DNA of 48,720 bases from Synergistaceae bacterium (GCA_017445405.1 JAFSUD010000091.1:1-48720), one strand, 5' to 3'. Counted from the first letter of the stretch, positions 7,201 to 15,960 are shown. The notes: generated from the letters alone by a model not told the origin. Numbers and translations are program-made.

Positions 7201-9372
7201 CTATTCGTTCGTGATTAGTGCGGTGTAATACTCGCAGCGTTCCATGAGTTCATCATGAGTCCCTCTGTCAAGTATTTCGCCGTCCTTCATCACAATAATT
7301 TCTTCGCAGTCCCGGATTATTGACAGCCTGTGAGAAATGATTATGCGGGTTATTCCTCTTGCAGCTATGGCCTTCATGAGCTGGTGCTCCGTCTGTGAGT
7401 CTAATGCGCTCGTTGCCTCATCCATGATTATTATTGTCGGGTCTTGCGCAAGAACTCCCGCTATCTCGATTCGCTGACGCTGGCCTCCTGAGAAGTTGCG
7501 TCCTCCTTCGCTGACAGGAGCGGAGTAATCCCCCTCGCGCTGGACGATCTCGTCATGAATCACTGCGTCCCTCGCGGCAAGAATTATCTCGAAGTTCTCA
7601 ATTGATTTATCCCACATGCGTATGTTGTTGGCGATGGTGTCCTCAAAGAGCGTAATATCCTGACTCACGCACGCAACTGACCCCGTAAAGACGCTCCGGT
7701 TGATGGAGTTCACGGGCTTTCCATCGTAGAGGATTTCTCCCTCCCACGCAGGATAGAGTCCCGTCAATAATTTTGCGACAGTGGATTTCCCGCACCCTGA
7801 AGGCCCGACGATTGCTACACTCTGTCCGGGTTCTACCTTCATAGAGAAATGACGCAGTACCGGATTGTCTAACTTGTTGTAGCCGAATGTGAGATTACTC
7901 ACCTCAACGAGTCCGGAGAGCTTGGCCAAGTCCTCATCAGGCAGAGACTCAGAATCTCCTAATCCGTCAGCGAGGGGATACTTGAACACATCCTGCACTC
8001 TCTCCATCTGAGTCCGCATCTCCTGAATCTGCTGACCCGCATTGATGAGCATTGCTGCAGGATTCGAAAACGCCGTGAGATACCCTGTGAACGCAGACAC
8101 AAGACCTATCGTCCACTCACCGCGAATGATGAGCCTGACTCCGAGAAACAGAATCAGATTCGACATCAGCAATGACACGAGGGGCGGAACTTGGCCGAGA
8201 GTTTGGTTGAGCTTTGCGAACTTCACGTCCTGATTGTTGGCGTTTGCCTGATACCCTGCCCACCGCGTAAAGAATCCGTTCTCTGCTCCGGCTGACTTTA
8301 TCGTCTCGATCATGTCGATTCCCGAGACGGTCGAGCTGTTGAGGTTGGCTCTGTCCCTCATCTGGACGCGTGTAATGTTTATGCGCTTCTCGGAGATTAC
8401 CTGCGCAAGAAAGAGATTCACGCACACAGACGCGACACCTGCGAGCGCGAGAAGAGGGCTGTAGTTGAACATGATGAAGAGGTTGAAGACCATAGCTGCC
8501 GAGTCCAGAAGCAGAGGGGTTAATGTGTTGAAGAGTGTAGCTGTGATCTGCTGGTTGGACTGCTGGCGCGAAACTATATCGCCCGCCATTCTCTGCTCGA
8601 AGAACTCGACCGGGAGTCTCAGGACATGCCACAAGAACGACGTGTTGGCGACCGCAGACATTTTCCCCTGAAGGCGGAGCATACACACGGCCTTGATGAC
8701 GAGCGAGAGAATCTGTGCGAGCACGGTGAGTCCCAGAAGCACAAAGAATCCCGTTCTCCACTGCGGGACTCTGTTAGTCAGGATGTTATCGACGAAGAAG
8801 CGCGAGAAAGCGGGCATGAGGATAGTTCCGAGCGAGGCAATAAGCGTAGTGATTACGACCATCAAGAAGACTGGGAGAGTCCCTGTGAGTCTCTGCACCA
8901 TGAACTTAAAGATTGATGCGGGCTTTCCTCCGGGCTTGAACTCATCATCAGGCGTGAACGTCATGCATATTCCTGAATATGACTTCTCGAACTCCGCAAA
9001 CGTCATAGTAACTTTTCCTCGTGCAGGGTCATTCAGGTAAACAGTATCCTTCCTGAAGCCGTCAAGCACTACGAAATGGTTATACTCCCAGAAGATGATG
9101 CAGGGGAATTTGACTGCACCCTCACGCCGTAAGACTTCCGCCGTGCACCTGAAGGCTCGTGGAGTCAGACGGTATTTCTTTGCGGCCCGGGAGATGTTCT
9201 TCATGTTTGAGCCGTCCCTCGAGACTCCGCAGTCCTTGCGCAATTGCTCGAGCGGAATCCAGAGTCCGAAATACGCGAGCACCATAGCCAGAGATGCCGC
9301 CCCGCACTCCAGAGCTTCGAGCTGCATCACGACGGGTACATCAGCAATGCGGTTATTCTTTCTTGTGAACAT
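7201..9372 (-). CDS. Peptidase-containing ABC transporter (PCAT) for double-Gly leader peptides
   Basis: The 723-residue protein starts with a C39 peptidase domain: catalytic Cys in ALECGAASLAMVLAYFG (~residue 23), His in NHFVVLDG, Asp in LNDPARG. A six-TM exporter domain follows (~160-450), then an ATPase with Walker A GPSGCGKST, signature FSGGQRQR, Walker B IIIMDEATSALD and SHRLSII. All catalytic residues are present. It should cut the leader of the precursor at 11077-11442 after its GG and export the core peptide. The ATG is five bases after the short HlyD-like ORF and lacks a good RBS, so coupled translation is likely. Confidence 0.92.
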   Translation of the reverse strand: MFTRKNNRIADVPVVMQLEALECGAASLAMVLAYFGLWIPLEQLRKDCGVSRDGSNMKNISRAAKKYRLTPRAFRCTAEVLRREGAVKFPCIIFWEYNHFVVLDGFRKDTVYLNDPARGKVTMTFAEFEKSYSGICMTFTPDDEFKPGGKPASIFKFMVQRLTGTLPVFLMVVITTLIASLGTILMPAFSRFFVDNILTNRVPQWRTGFFVLLGLTVLAQILSLVIKAVCMLRLQGKMSAVANTSFLWHVLRLPVEFFEQRMAGDIVSRQQSNQQITATLFNTLTPLLLDSAAMVFNLFIMFNYSPLLALAGVASVCVNLFLAQVISEKRINITRVQMRDRANLNSSTVSGIDMIETIKSAGAENGFFTRWAGYQANANNQDVKFAKLNQTLGQVPPLVSLLMSNLILFLGVRLIIRGEWTIGLVSAFTGYLTAFSNPAAMLINAGQQIQEMRTQMERVQDVFKYPLADGLGDSESLPDEDLAKLSGLVEVSNLTFGYNKLDNPVLRHFSMKVEPGQSVAIVGPSGCGKSTVAKLLTGLYPAWEGEILYDGKPVNSINRSVFTGSVACVSQDITLFEDTIANNIRMWDKSIENFEIILAARDAVIHDEIVQREGDYSAPVSEGGRNFSGGQRQRIEIAGVLAQDPTIIIMDEATSALDSQTEHQLMKAIAARGITRIIISHRLSIIRDCEEIIVMKDGEILDRGTHDELMERCEYYTALITNE

Positions 9373-9377
9373 GTTGA

Positions 9378-9581
9378 TTACTTGAGCAGGAAAGTTATAG
9401 GCTTGATTGTCTGTGATGAACCTGCAGGATTAGTGATAGTCAGTTCGCCGGAGAATATCCAGACGAACAGTCCGAGCAGGAAAGCCAGTGCCGAAGCAAG
9501 AATTATCCATGCACCGGGACTTGTTACGCGTATATAGCTGTTGAGCTGTTCAGGAGAAGTTATCTTCCCGTTTTCAGGCAT
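9378..9581 (-). CDS. Very short HlyD-like membrane anchor (NHLP secretion protein N-terminus)
   Basis: About 67 residues starting at the ATG at 9581 (RBS AGAGGTG, 8 bases upstream); a GUG at 9590 is less likely. It has a short cytoplasmic head, YIRVTSPGAWIILASALAFL, one TM segment to about residue 45, and then a ~20-residue tail (GELTITNPAG...). The head and TM resemble the start of NHLP-type HlyD secretion proteins, but the coiled-coil and barrel parts are missing. It is either a truncated relic or a minimal variant. It lies between the maturase and the PCAT gene, where a HlyD adaptor is normally encoded. Confidence 0.6.
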   Translation of the reverse strand: MPENGKITSPEQLNSYIRVTSPGAWIILASALAFLLGLFVWIFSGELTITNPAGSSQTIKPITFLLK

Positions 9582-9632
9582 AATGTACACCTCTCTAATA
9601 GATTGTTGTGTGAGATGCCTTATTATACACGT

Positions 9633-11076
9633 TCAGCACACAGCGGGCAGAGTTACGGGAGATTTTGCGCCAGGCCTGCACTTCCTCACGGTGTCAATGA
9701 TTCTTTCTGCCCATCCTCCTCTGAAGAGTTCGCACGCGGACGGAGATTTGCCCATCAGGTCAGACTCGTCAACGCTCAGTGCGTCGGCTCTGCACCCTCC
9801 GTAACAGCACCGTGAATACCTGCACGTCCTGCAGTCATCGTGAAGCGCGAAATACTCGCACGCCCGCATGTTGATGATGCTCATGTAGTACGAGTCGGTG
9901 ATGCACTTTGCGAGTCCCTGTTCTGTGATGAGGGGGAAGCGTTCCTGAATCTTGAGGCCGGATAACGACATGCACGGAAGAGTCCTGCCGTCGGGAGCAA
10001 TGTACATGATTAATCTTGCGTGCCCGCACATGCAGAAAGTCTCGGGCTTGCAGTCGGGCTTGCATGACGGAATGGTGAACGAGTCCGGCTCACCTGGAGA
10101 GGCCATGAAGAATCCGCCGAGCATTATTCCCATCGGCATACCGTCCTCGTAGTATTGGGGTATGTAGTCGAGGTAGAGCTGGAAAAGTTCACGCATAGCT
10201 ATTGATTCACCGTAGCCGTTCTTGAGCCACTCGCCGGAGTTCGAGACGGGATTAGTCTTTACGCTTCTGACACCTAAGCTGCCCATGTGCCGGATGCTTT
10301 CTCTGAGGGTGTGTTTGTTGTGCAGGTGAATGCACATCTCTGCTCCTGTTGGGAAGCCGTAATCCCTGCAGAGTGCAAATGCCCGGTCTGCTGCCTCTTC
10401 TGCTCCGTTGATTCCTCGTAACCAGTGCCTTGCGGCGTGCTGTGCGACCATGCCAGCCTTTGCCGTCATAGCTCATGTTGAACTCGGGGTGTATGTTTCT
10501 CGCGTCAAGCTCCCGCAATAATTTTTCGTTCACGAGTGCGCCGTTGCTGTAGATTGTCCTGATGTGTATTCCGCACTCAAGGAGGGCATCAACAATCTCC
10601 ATGAAGTCATCACGAATCAGAGGCTCTCCTCCAGTCAGTGATACATTCATGACTCCGCAGTCTGCTAGCTGGTTCACGATGTCCATTATCTGCGCATGGG
10701 TCATCTCGCCGAACTTTGCGCTTGGTGCTGACATGAAGCAGTGTTTGCAGCGGTAATTGCACCTGCCTGTGATTGACCAGTGAGCCTGTTTGATGTAGCG
10801 TGCGGGATATTTCCTGTACTTCTGAATCTCTGTGAGGCCGTGTCCTGATTCGCACTTCTCGATTAGCCCCTGTCGTTCTGCTTCGGCTATGATGCTGCGG
10901 ATCTTGGCGGGAATGACAGGCAGGGAGACATCGACAGTCCCGTCGCAGAGAGTGAGAGCGTCCCACGTCTCAGCGTTGAGGAAGCTGACTCCGCCGGTCT
11001 GTGAGTTCACGAGCGCGTAGGGGAGTCGTTCCCATCCTCTGAGCAGGAAATTATCCTTGAGCCTGCAGAACATCAT
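9633..11076 (-). pseudogene. Radical SAM/SPASM RiPP maturase, split by a frameshift near 10450
   Basis: The first frame (11076 to 10252) carries an N-terminal binding-like region and the radical SAM cluster motif GRCNYRCKHCFMSAP (CxxxCxxC, ~residues 107-115), then TGGEPLIRDDF and SYDGKGWH. The second frame (10469 to 9633) continues with WLRGINGAEEAADRAF and a SPASM region rich in Cys (CKPDCKPETFCMCGH, CRTCRYSRCCYGGC). Joined, they give about 473 residues. Around 10427-10451 there are about 25 extra bases where an Asp codon is expected between WH and WLRG, a net shift of one frame. The enzyme would have formed thioether or related links on Cys in the core peptide. The start abuts the precursor stop. 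Confidence 0.85.
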
Positions 11077-11442
11077 TTAGAGGACATTGCCGAAGCCTAA
11101 ACTAGAATTCCAATCACAGCCGCATCCGCCGTTGCCTGCACCAAGCCCCAGCCATCCGCAATCACAGCTAATGCCGTATCCAGAGCCTTCTCCTCCGTCT
11201 GTGCACATGCAAGCACAAGCCGAACCCCCGGCTACTGCCTTCATCTCATCCTCTGTGAGTTCGGTCATCTCTGAGGGCTTGAAGTCGTCCTCCGTGAGCG
11301 TGAATCCGTGAGAGGCCGCAAAGTCAATAGCTGCTGTCCGGGCTTCTGAGTCATCTTTGCTGTCAGCTAATGCCCTGAACTCTTCACGCAATGCTTCATC
11401 CTTTGAGACAGCCTCAAGAAATTTCTTCATGTTGTCTGTCAT
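11077..11442 (-). CDS. RiPP precursor peptide: Nif11-type leader with Cys/Gly-rich core
   Basis: The 121-residue peptide has a Nif11-like leader (MKKFLEAVSKDEALREEF..., HGFTLTEDDFKP, then ELTEDEMKAVAGG). The double-Gly site ends at about residue 73. The 48-residue core has seven Cys in CxCxC, CxC and CxC groups separated by Gly-rich spacers, plus Trp, Tyr and Asp. It lies first in an operon with a radical SAM/SPASM enzyme and a C39-peptidase exporter, the expected maturation and cleavage machinery. RBS GGAGG lies 8 bases before the ATG. The product is probably a sactipeptide- or ranthipeptide-like compound. Its activity cannot be read from the sequence. Confidence 0.92.
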   Translation of the reverse strand: MTDNMKKFLEAVSKDEALREEFRALADSKDDSEARTAAIDFAASHGFTLTEDDFKPSEMTELTEDEMKAVAGGSACACMCTDGGEGSGYGISCDCGWLGLGAGNGGCGCDWNSSLGFGNVL

Positions 11443-11483
11443 CGTTAGTGCCTCCGTTATAGTTATGCTGTCAGGATTGCGAT

Positions 11484-11489
11484 ATTATA
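11484..11489 (-). promoter_or_regulatory. Probable -10 box of the RiPP operon
   Basis: On the minus strand a perfect TATAAT lies about 42 bases before the precursor ATG, in the 76-bp space between the divergent genes. No convincing -35 hexamer is seen at the right distance, so an activator or another sigma factor may be needed. Confidence 0.55.
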
Positions 11490-11518
11490 CCCCTGAAACT
11501 TTCTAGGAGTGAGCGCGA

Positions 11519-12328
11519 ATGAATGAACTTGATGAATACACAGCTAACCGTTTCGGCAGGAAGTTACCGCCGGAGAATGATGACGAATCGTTTCTTGCGC
11601 ACTGGCAGGAATGGCTGATGTGCGAGTCTCCCTCAGACATCCTCAACAATCACATTGCACGCAAGCATCCCGTGAAGTTCTCTGACCCGGAGAGCATCAC
11701 CGCAGAAATTTACGCCTCCTTCGCAGGACGAATCCCCCTCGTAATCTTCGGCCAGGACTCCGACTTCGAGGCCTTTATCGTCAACCTCATCTATCACGGC
11801 GAACGTCCGGACAACATCCCGCAGATGGGGGCATCCTTCATCTACGGCAGGACTCAGAGATTCCTCGCTCTCTCGCGCAAGTACTACAGCAATACCCCGC
11901 CTGAGTACGTCGGCCTGACTCCTGAAGAGTGGCGCGGAAAGTCTATGATTATCCGGCGTGAACACGAACTCACGCATTACTACACGAAGCGTTATTACGG
12001 CACAGCGTCAAACAATCTGCATGACGAGTTAATCGCTGACTTCATGGGAATGTATGAGGCGTTCGGACATTATGACGCAAGACTCTTCCGGCACTTCATG
12101 GGGATTGACGGCTTACACGAGGGGAGATTCTCCCTCTACACGTCGGGACTCGCTCCGGAGACGAGGGAGGCTGCCGCAGAGATCGCGCGGGTGTGTTCGG
12201 ACTCGCTCGGGGCGTGGCAGGACTCGGAGTCGTTCGTGAACATGGACAGAGCATCACGCATAGATTACCTTTGCGGACTCGGGATTCAGGGTATGATGCA
12301 GAGAGCTAAACATTATGGGAATGTATGA
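11519..12328 (+). CDS. HExxH (zincin-like) protein of unknown function, divergent from the RiPP operon
   Basis: The 269-residue protein has no signal peptide. RREHELTHYYTKRYYG (~residues 148-163) holds a HELTH zinc-binding motif, and DELIADFMGMYEAFGHYD some 16 residues later offers an acidic third ligand, a pattern seen in metallopeptidases. RBS AGGAG precedes the ATG. The gene is read away from the RiPP precursor with only 76 bases between, so a role in leader removal or immunity is possible but unproven. The last codons (MMQRAKHYGNV) lie across the junction of a 269-bp tandem duplication. The unaltered end is probably preserved downstream as GIIQLSTY-stop. Confidence 0.65.
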   Translation: MNELDEYTANRFGRKLPPENDDESFLAHWQEWLMCESPSDILNNHIARKHPVKFSDPESITAEIYASFAGRIPLVIFGQDSDFEAFIVNLIYHGERPDNIPQMGASFIYGRTQRFLALSRKYYSNTPPEYVGLTPEEWRGKSMIIRREHELTHYYTKRYYGTASNNLHDELIADFMGMYEAFGHYDARLFRHFMGIDGLHEGRFSLYTSGLAPETREAAAEIARVCSDSLGAWQDSESFVNMDRASRIDYLCGLGIQGMMQRAKHYGNV

Positions 12329-12590
12329 GGCATTCGGACATTACGACGCAAGACTCTTCCGGCACTTCATGGGGATTGACGGCTTACACGAGGGGAGCTC
12401 TCCCTCTACACGTCCGGACTCGCTCCGGAGACTCGGTAGGCTGCCACAGAGATTGCGAGGGTGTGTTCGGACTCGCTCGGGGCGTGGCAGGACTCGGAGT
12501 CGTTCGTGAACATGGACAGAGCATCACGCATAGATTACCTTTGCGGACTCGGGATTCAGGGTATAATTCAGCTATCCACATATTAAGGAA
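12313..12590 (+). pseudogene. Tandem duplicate of the 3' end of the HExxH gene (repeat locus D, period 269 bp)
   Basis: The segment from ATGGGAATGTATGAGGC at 12044 recurs at 12313 and is almost identical for ~250 bases. The second copy has a one-base loss in the GAGATTCTCC stretch, a scrambled GAGACGAGG stretch and other changes, so it is no longer in frame. At its end the sequence runs into the probable original C-terminus (GIQGIIQLSTY and a TAA near 12590), while the first copy has lost that ending. It overlaps the promoter of the next gene. Confidence 0.9.
12562..12567 (+). promoter_or_regulatory. Probable -10 box for the esterase-like gene
   Basis: TATAAT lies 39 bases before the ATG at 12607. 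It sits within the duplicated 3' end, and the matching site in the upstream copy reads TATGAT (12293-12298). Only the downstream copy keeps the perfect hexamer. No clear -35 was found. Confidence 0.5.
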
Positions 12591-12606
12591 AGGCAGGCTT
12601 CACACA

Positions 12607-13422
12607 ATGAAGAAAAGTATTGTTGCAGTAATGTTAGTGCTGTCGTTCGCAATGGCAGCTTCCGGAGAGACTCTCCCTCTGAAGATTGACGGCGCAGTCG
12701 GTAAACTGTCTGCAGTGATTCAGAGGCCGGAACTCGAGGCAGGGAAGAAGTGCCCGATAGTGATGCTCCTTCATGGATTCACCGGCAACAAGAGCAACCG
12801 TCCCTTGACTGACACGGCGGACTTGCTCGAGTCAGCGGGCATAGCGTCAATCCGCTTCGACTTCAACGGGCACGGCGAGAGCGAGGGAGATTTCGTGAAC
12901 ATGACGGTGCTTAACGAGATCGAGGACGCAAAGAAGGTTTACGAGTACGTGAAGGCTCTTGACTGGGTCGAGTCGGTGTCTGTCGGCGGACACTCTCAGG
13001 GCGGAGTGGTTACGAGCATGTTAGCGGGCGAACTCGGCGCGGAGAACGTGAAGAGTATTGTGCTTTTTGCAGCAGCAGCAGTACTCAGGGACGACGCAAT
13101 AAGGGGAAGCGTTATGGGCACGACGTATGACGCGGGCAACCCTCCCGAGTCTGTGAGCATCTTCGGACGCTTCAACTTGGGGCGTAATTACATGGTGAGT
13201 TCTCAGACACTGCCCATCTACGAGACTGCAGAGAAGTACACCGGGCCTGTGTGCCTCATTCACGGAACAGGAGACAGAATCGTCCCATACACCTACAGCG
13301 AACGCTACCACAAGAATTACGTGAACAGTGAGATTCATCTGCTTGACGGAGTAGATCACGGCTTCACCGGAGCGGAGGAAGAGGCAGCGAAAATAGCGGT
13401 GTTGTTCCTGAAGAGTCATTAG
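12607..13422 (+). CDS. Secreted alpha/beta hydrolase, feruloyl/cinnamoyl esterase-like
   Basis: The 271-residue protein starts at the ATG at 12607 with a signal peptide (MKKSIVAVMLVLSFAMAASG). An oxyanion-hole motif LLHGFTGNKSN is followed by RFDFNGHGESEG, the nucleophile elbow GGHSQGG (Ser), a late Asp in IHGTGDRIVP and His in DGVDHGF, which makes a complete triad. This set resembles single-domain esterases acting on hydroxycinnamate or other small esters; the substrate is unknown. A longer open frame extends upstream through the duplicated segment, but it lacks a sensible start. RBS AAGGAAAGG lies upstream. Confidence 0.85.
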   Translation: MKKSIVAVMLVLSFAMAASGETLPLKIDGAVGKLSAVIQRPELEAGKKCPIVMLLHGFTGNKSNRPLTDTADLLESAGIASIRFDFNGHGESEGDFVNMTVLNEIEDAKKVYEYVKALDWVESVSVGGHSQGGVVTSMLAGELGAENVKSIVLFAAAAVLRDDAIRGSVMGTTYDAGNPPESVSIFGRFNLGRNYMVSSQTLPIYETAEKYTGPVCLIHGTGDRIVPYTYSERYHKNYVNSEIHLLDGVDHGFTGAEEEAAKIAVLFLKSH

Positions 13423-14640
13423 CTGGTGCGTAGCTTTACCGAATAAACTGTGAGAGGAGGCTGTGAATAAGTGAAAACGTATTGTTTCAAACTGTATAAT
13501 TCGAGACGGAATCGAATCTTGAAGCATAAGATCAGCATCGCAGGGATCATTTATAATCACTGTGTTGCGCTCCATCGGCGTTATTATCGCTTATTTCACA
13601 AATCCTTGAACAAGTTTGCGCTTCAGAAACATTTAACCAAGCTGAAGCATCGCGGGAAGTTCTCGTACTGGAATCAGATTCCCTCTCATGCGATTCAGGA
13701 TATAACTGAAAGAGTTTCAAGGGCATACAGGCTGTTTTTGAGAATCTCAAGCGTAACATCAAGACAGCTCCGCCACGTTTTCAGAGAGTGAAGAAGTATA
13801 AATCATTCAGTTACAACATGGCCGGGAAAAATATAATCGTCGGCAGCAAAATCAAGATTGCAGGAGATTATTATAAGTTTTTCAAGTCGCGTGAAGTGAA
13901 GGGGAACATAAAACTGGTAACTATAAAGCGGGACTCTTTAGGTGATCTGTACGTTTATGTTGTGAGTGATGACAGTTCAGGCATAATTGAAGCCAGATCG
14001 GGGAAAATCGTCGGCTTTGATTTTGGGCTGAGAACATTCTTGACATCAAGCGATGGCAATCACATAGAGAGTCCTTTATTATTCAAGAAGAGTTCCGGCA
14101 TCATCAAGAAACTCAGCAAAAATTTTTCGCGCAAAAAATCCCAAGCTCATCACGAACGGGCAAGACTTGAATTAGCGCGTGCCCACAAGAAAATTTATAA
14201 CCAAAGGCGGGATTTTCACTACAAGACGGCTCTTAGGTTATGCCGTGAGTATGGCGTAATCTGTCTTGAGACGTTAAATCTTAGAGGAATGCAGAGGCTC
14301 TGGGGACGCAAAGTCAGCGATCTGGGATTTTATGGCTTTGTTCAGATTCTCAAGTATGAAGCCGTCAAAAACGGAGTAACAATAGTTGAAATTCCTGAAT
14401 ATTACCCTTCGAGCCAGATTTGCAGCGAATGCGCTTATAAAAATTCGGACGTGAAAGATCTGCGGGTTCGCTCGTGGAGATGTCCAAATTGCGGTGCAGA
14501 ACATGACAGAGATGTAAACGCGGCAAAAAATATAGCTAGGGTTGGGGCATTAACCCTTAGAGGAGACGACGTAAGACCTGCTTCGGCCGGCAGTTGTTGT
14601 TGATACTAGAATCCCCCTGCCTTTACTAACGCGTTATGCG
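13423..14640 (+). mobile_element. IS200/IS605-family (IS1341-like) element carrying only tnpB
   Basis: A single tnpB-type gene lies between the esterase and the ThrE gene with no tnpA beside it. A short inverted stretch CTGC...GGCAG just inside the 3' end (about 14579-14594) could be part of the right-end/omega-RNA structure, which in this family overlaps the tnpB 3' end. The exact left and right ends could not be fixed; the limits given are the neighbouring intergenic boundaries. Confidence 0.65.
13471..14603 (+). pseudogene. tnpB: TnpB RNA-guided nuclease, interrupted by a one-base frameshift
   Basis: Two frames (13471-13791 and 13788-14603) join into a TnpB of about 377 residues. The break is at a run of five T (13735-13739); six T would restore AYRLFFENLKRNIKTAPPRFQRVKKYKSF, a typical TnpB stretch. 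The RuvC residues are present (GFDFGLR Asp, ICLETLNL Glu, DRDVNAAKN Asp), as is the zinc finger CSECAYKN...CPNCG. Start GUG with AGGAGG upstream. It is either inactivated recently, read by slippage at the T run, or a base-call error. Confidence 0.85.
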
Positions 14641-14671
14641 CGGCATGGCATGGGTGAGTATGTCAAGGGGC

Positions 14672-14680
14672 TGGTATAAT
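14672..14680 (+). promoter_or_regulatory. Extended -10 promoter for the ThrE-like gene
   Basis: TGGTATAAT (TG-N-TATAAT) lies 33 bases before the ATG at 14713. A clear -35 is missing, as is usual for extended -10 promoters. Confidence 0.6.
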
Positions 14681-14712
14681 TCACGCAATCTTTATTAATA
14701 AGGGATGAGACA

Positions 14713-15960
14713 ATGAATCACCTTGACGATATACTGAATTTCTGCGTCAACCTCGCAAGACAAATGATTATTTCCGGCGCAAACCTTGAGCGCGTTCACT
14801 TGGCTGTGGAAGTCATCTGCAAGGCTTACGGCCTTCATGATGTGAGTATATTTTTCCTGAGCAGCTATATTTCTGTGGGAGCTTATGACTCCGAAGGGCA
14901 TTACTCATCACGTCAGGCATCGATTCCTCCGGCGGGGATTCACCTCGAGAGACTCCGGAGTCTGAATCAGCTCTCCTACAAAGTTGCGGAGATTACCCCG
15001 AATCCGGCGACTCTGATGCGGATGCTCGATCGCGCTGTGCATGTGAAGGAGTATCACAGCCTCGTAGTGTTGCTGGGGCGGATATGCGCAATGTCATGCC
15101 TGAGCTTCATGTTCGGAGGGAGCGTGAGGGAGATTTTCCCTGTCGCAATGGTCGTAACTCTCCTTCACTTCCTGATGCCCATTCTCGAGAACTCAGGCCT
15201 TGACCGCATAGTCAGCAATGCCCTCACAATGTGTATAGCTGCATGTGCTGCCTTAATGCTCATCTACTCCGGCTTCAGCAACAACATGCCCGTGATACTC
15301 ATCACAATATCAATGCTCGTGATTCCGGGTATCCCTCTCGTGAACGCAATGCGCAACCTGTTATGCGGAAGAGAGAATAACGGGATACTGCAGATGCTCA
15401 AGATATTTGTTGAGACAATGGCGTTAGGAATGGGTATGTATGTGGCGATTGCAATGTTCGGAGGCGAGGCACTCAAGAACTCGGAGGCTGTCGTTCCTCT
15501 GACGCACCCCGTGTATTTGGTGATACTGTCCTACGTTGCATCAATAGGCTTCGGAATAGTCTTCATGATTCCTCCGAAGGATTTATGGCTGGCAGGTTTA
15601 GGCGGTGCTTTGGCGAGGCTCGCTCTTGTGAGTCTCACGCCCATAACTGATAACCGCTTGCTGTTCGTTACTCTTTCTGCTATGGCTGCTGCACTCTACG
15701 CTGAGTTCCTGGCCGTAGTGAGGCGCATACCGTCAACCTACTTCATCTACCCGTCAATCATCCCGCTTATTCCCGGAGATTTGTTCTTCTTTGCGCTTGC
15801 AGGGCTGTACTTGGGAGACAGGGCAGGAGTAGAGGCTAACGGCATCAACTGTTTGCTGTCGCTTGCGGGACTGAGCATAGGGTTCGTGCTGAGTTCGACG
15901 GTTGCGCACCATATCAGGAGGAGTCATTATCGTGGGCTGTTCGCTGCGGCTCATCAATGA
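14713..15960 (+). CDS. ThrE-family threonine/serine exporter (fused ThrE and ThrE_2 domains)
   Basis: The 415-residue protein has a soluble N-terminal part (~1-110; ANLERVHLAVEVICKAYG is typical of the family) followed by about ten TM helices, with the conserved segment VIPGIPLVNAMRNLLCG (~residues 200-216) and a second membrane half ending in YPSIIPLIPGDLFFFALAG. This is the fused form of the YjjP/YjjB pair. It should export threonine or serine, or small dicarboxylates. Its last codons (AAAHQ-stop) overlap the first unit of the WYL-gene repeat array, so its C-terminus has probably been altered by that array. Confidence 0.87.
   Translation: MNHLDDILNFCVNLARQMIISGANLERVHLAVEVICKAYGLHDVSIFFLSSYISVGAYDSEGHYSSRQASIPPAGIHLERLRSLNQLSYKVAEITPNPATLMRMLDRAVHVKEYHSLVVLLGRICAMSCLSFMFGGSVREIFPVAMVVTLLHFLMPILENSGLDRIVSNALTMCIAACAALMLIYSGFSNNMPVILITISMLVIPGIPLVNAMRNLLCGRENNGILQMLKIFVETMALGMGMYVAIAMFGGEALKNSEAVVPLTHPVYLVILSYVASIGFGIVFMIPPKDLWLAGLGGALARLALVSLTPITDNRLLFVTLSAMAAALYAEFLAVVRRIPSTYFIYPSIIPLIPGDLFFFALAGLYLGDRAGVEANGINCLLSLAGLSIGFVLSSTVAHHIRRSHYRGLFAAAHQ

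Noticed and set aside
9603..9815. Plus-strand ORFs over the maturase end
   Set aside because: They are antisense to the SPASM-coding region, which has clear Cys motifs on the minus strand.
12325..12606. Extended N-terminus for the esterase-like gene
   Set aside because: It reads through the decayed duplicate; the signal peptide and RBS fix the start at 12607.
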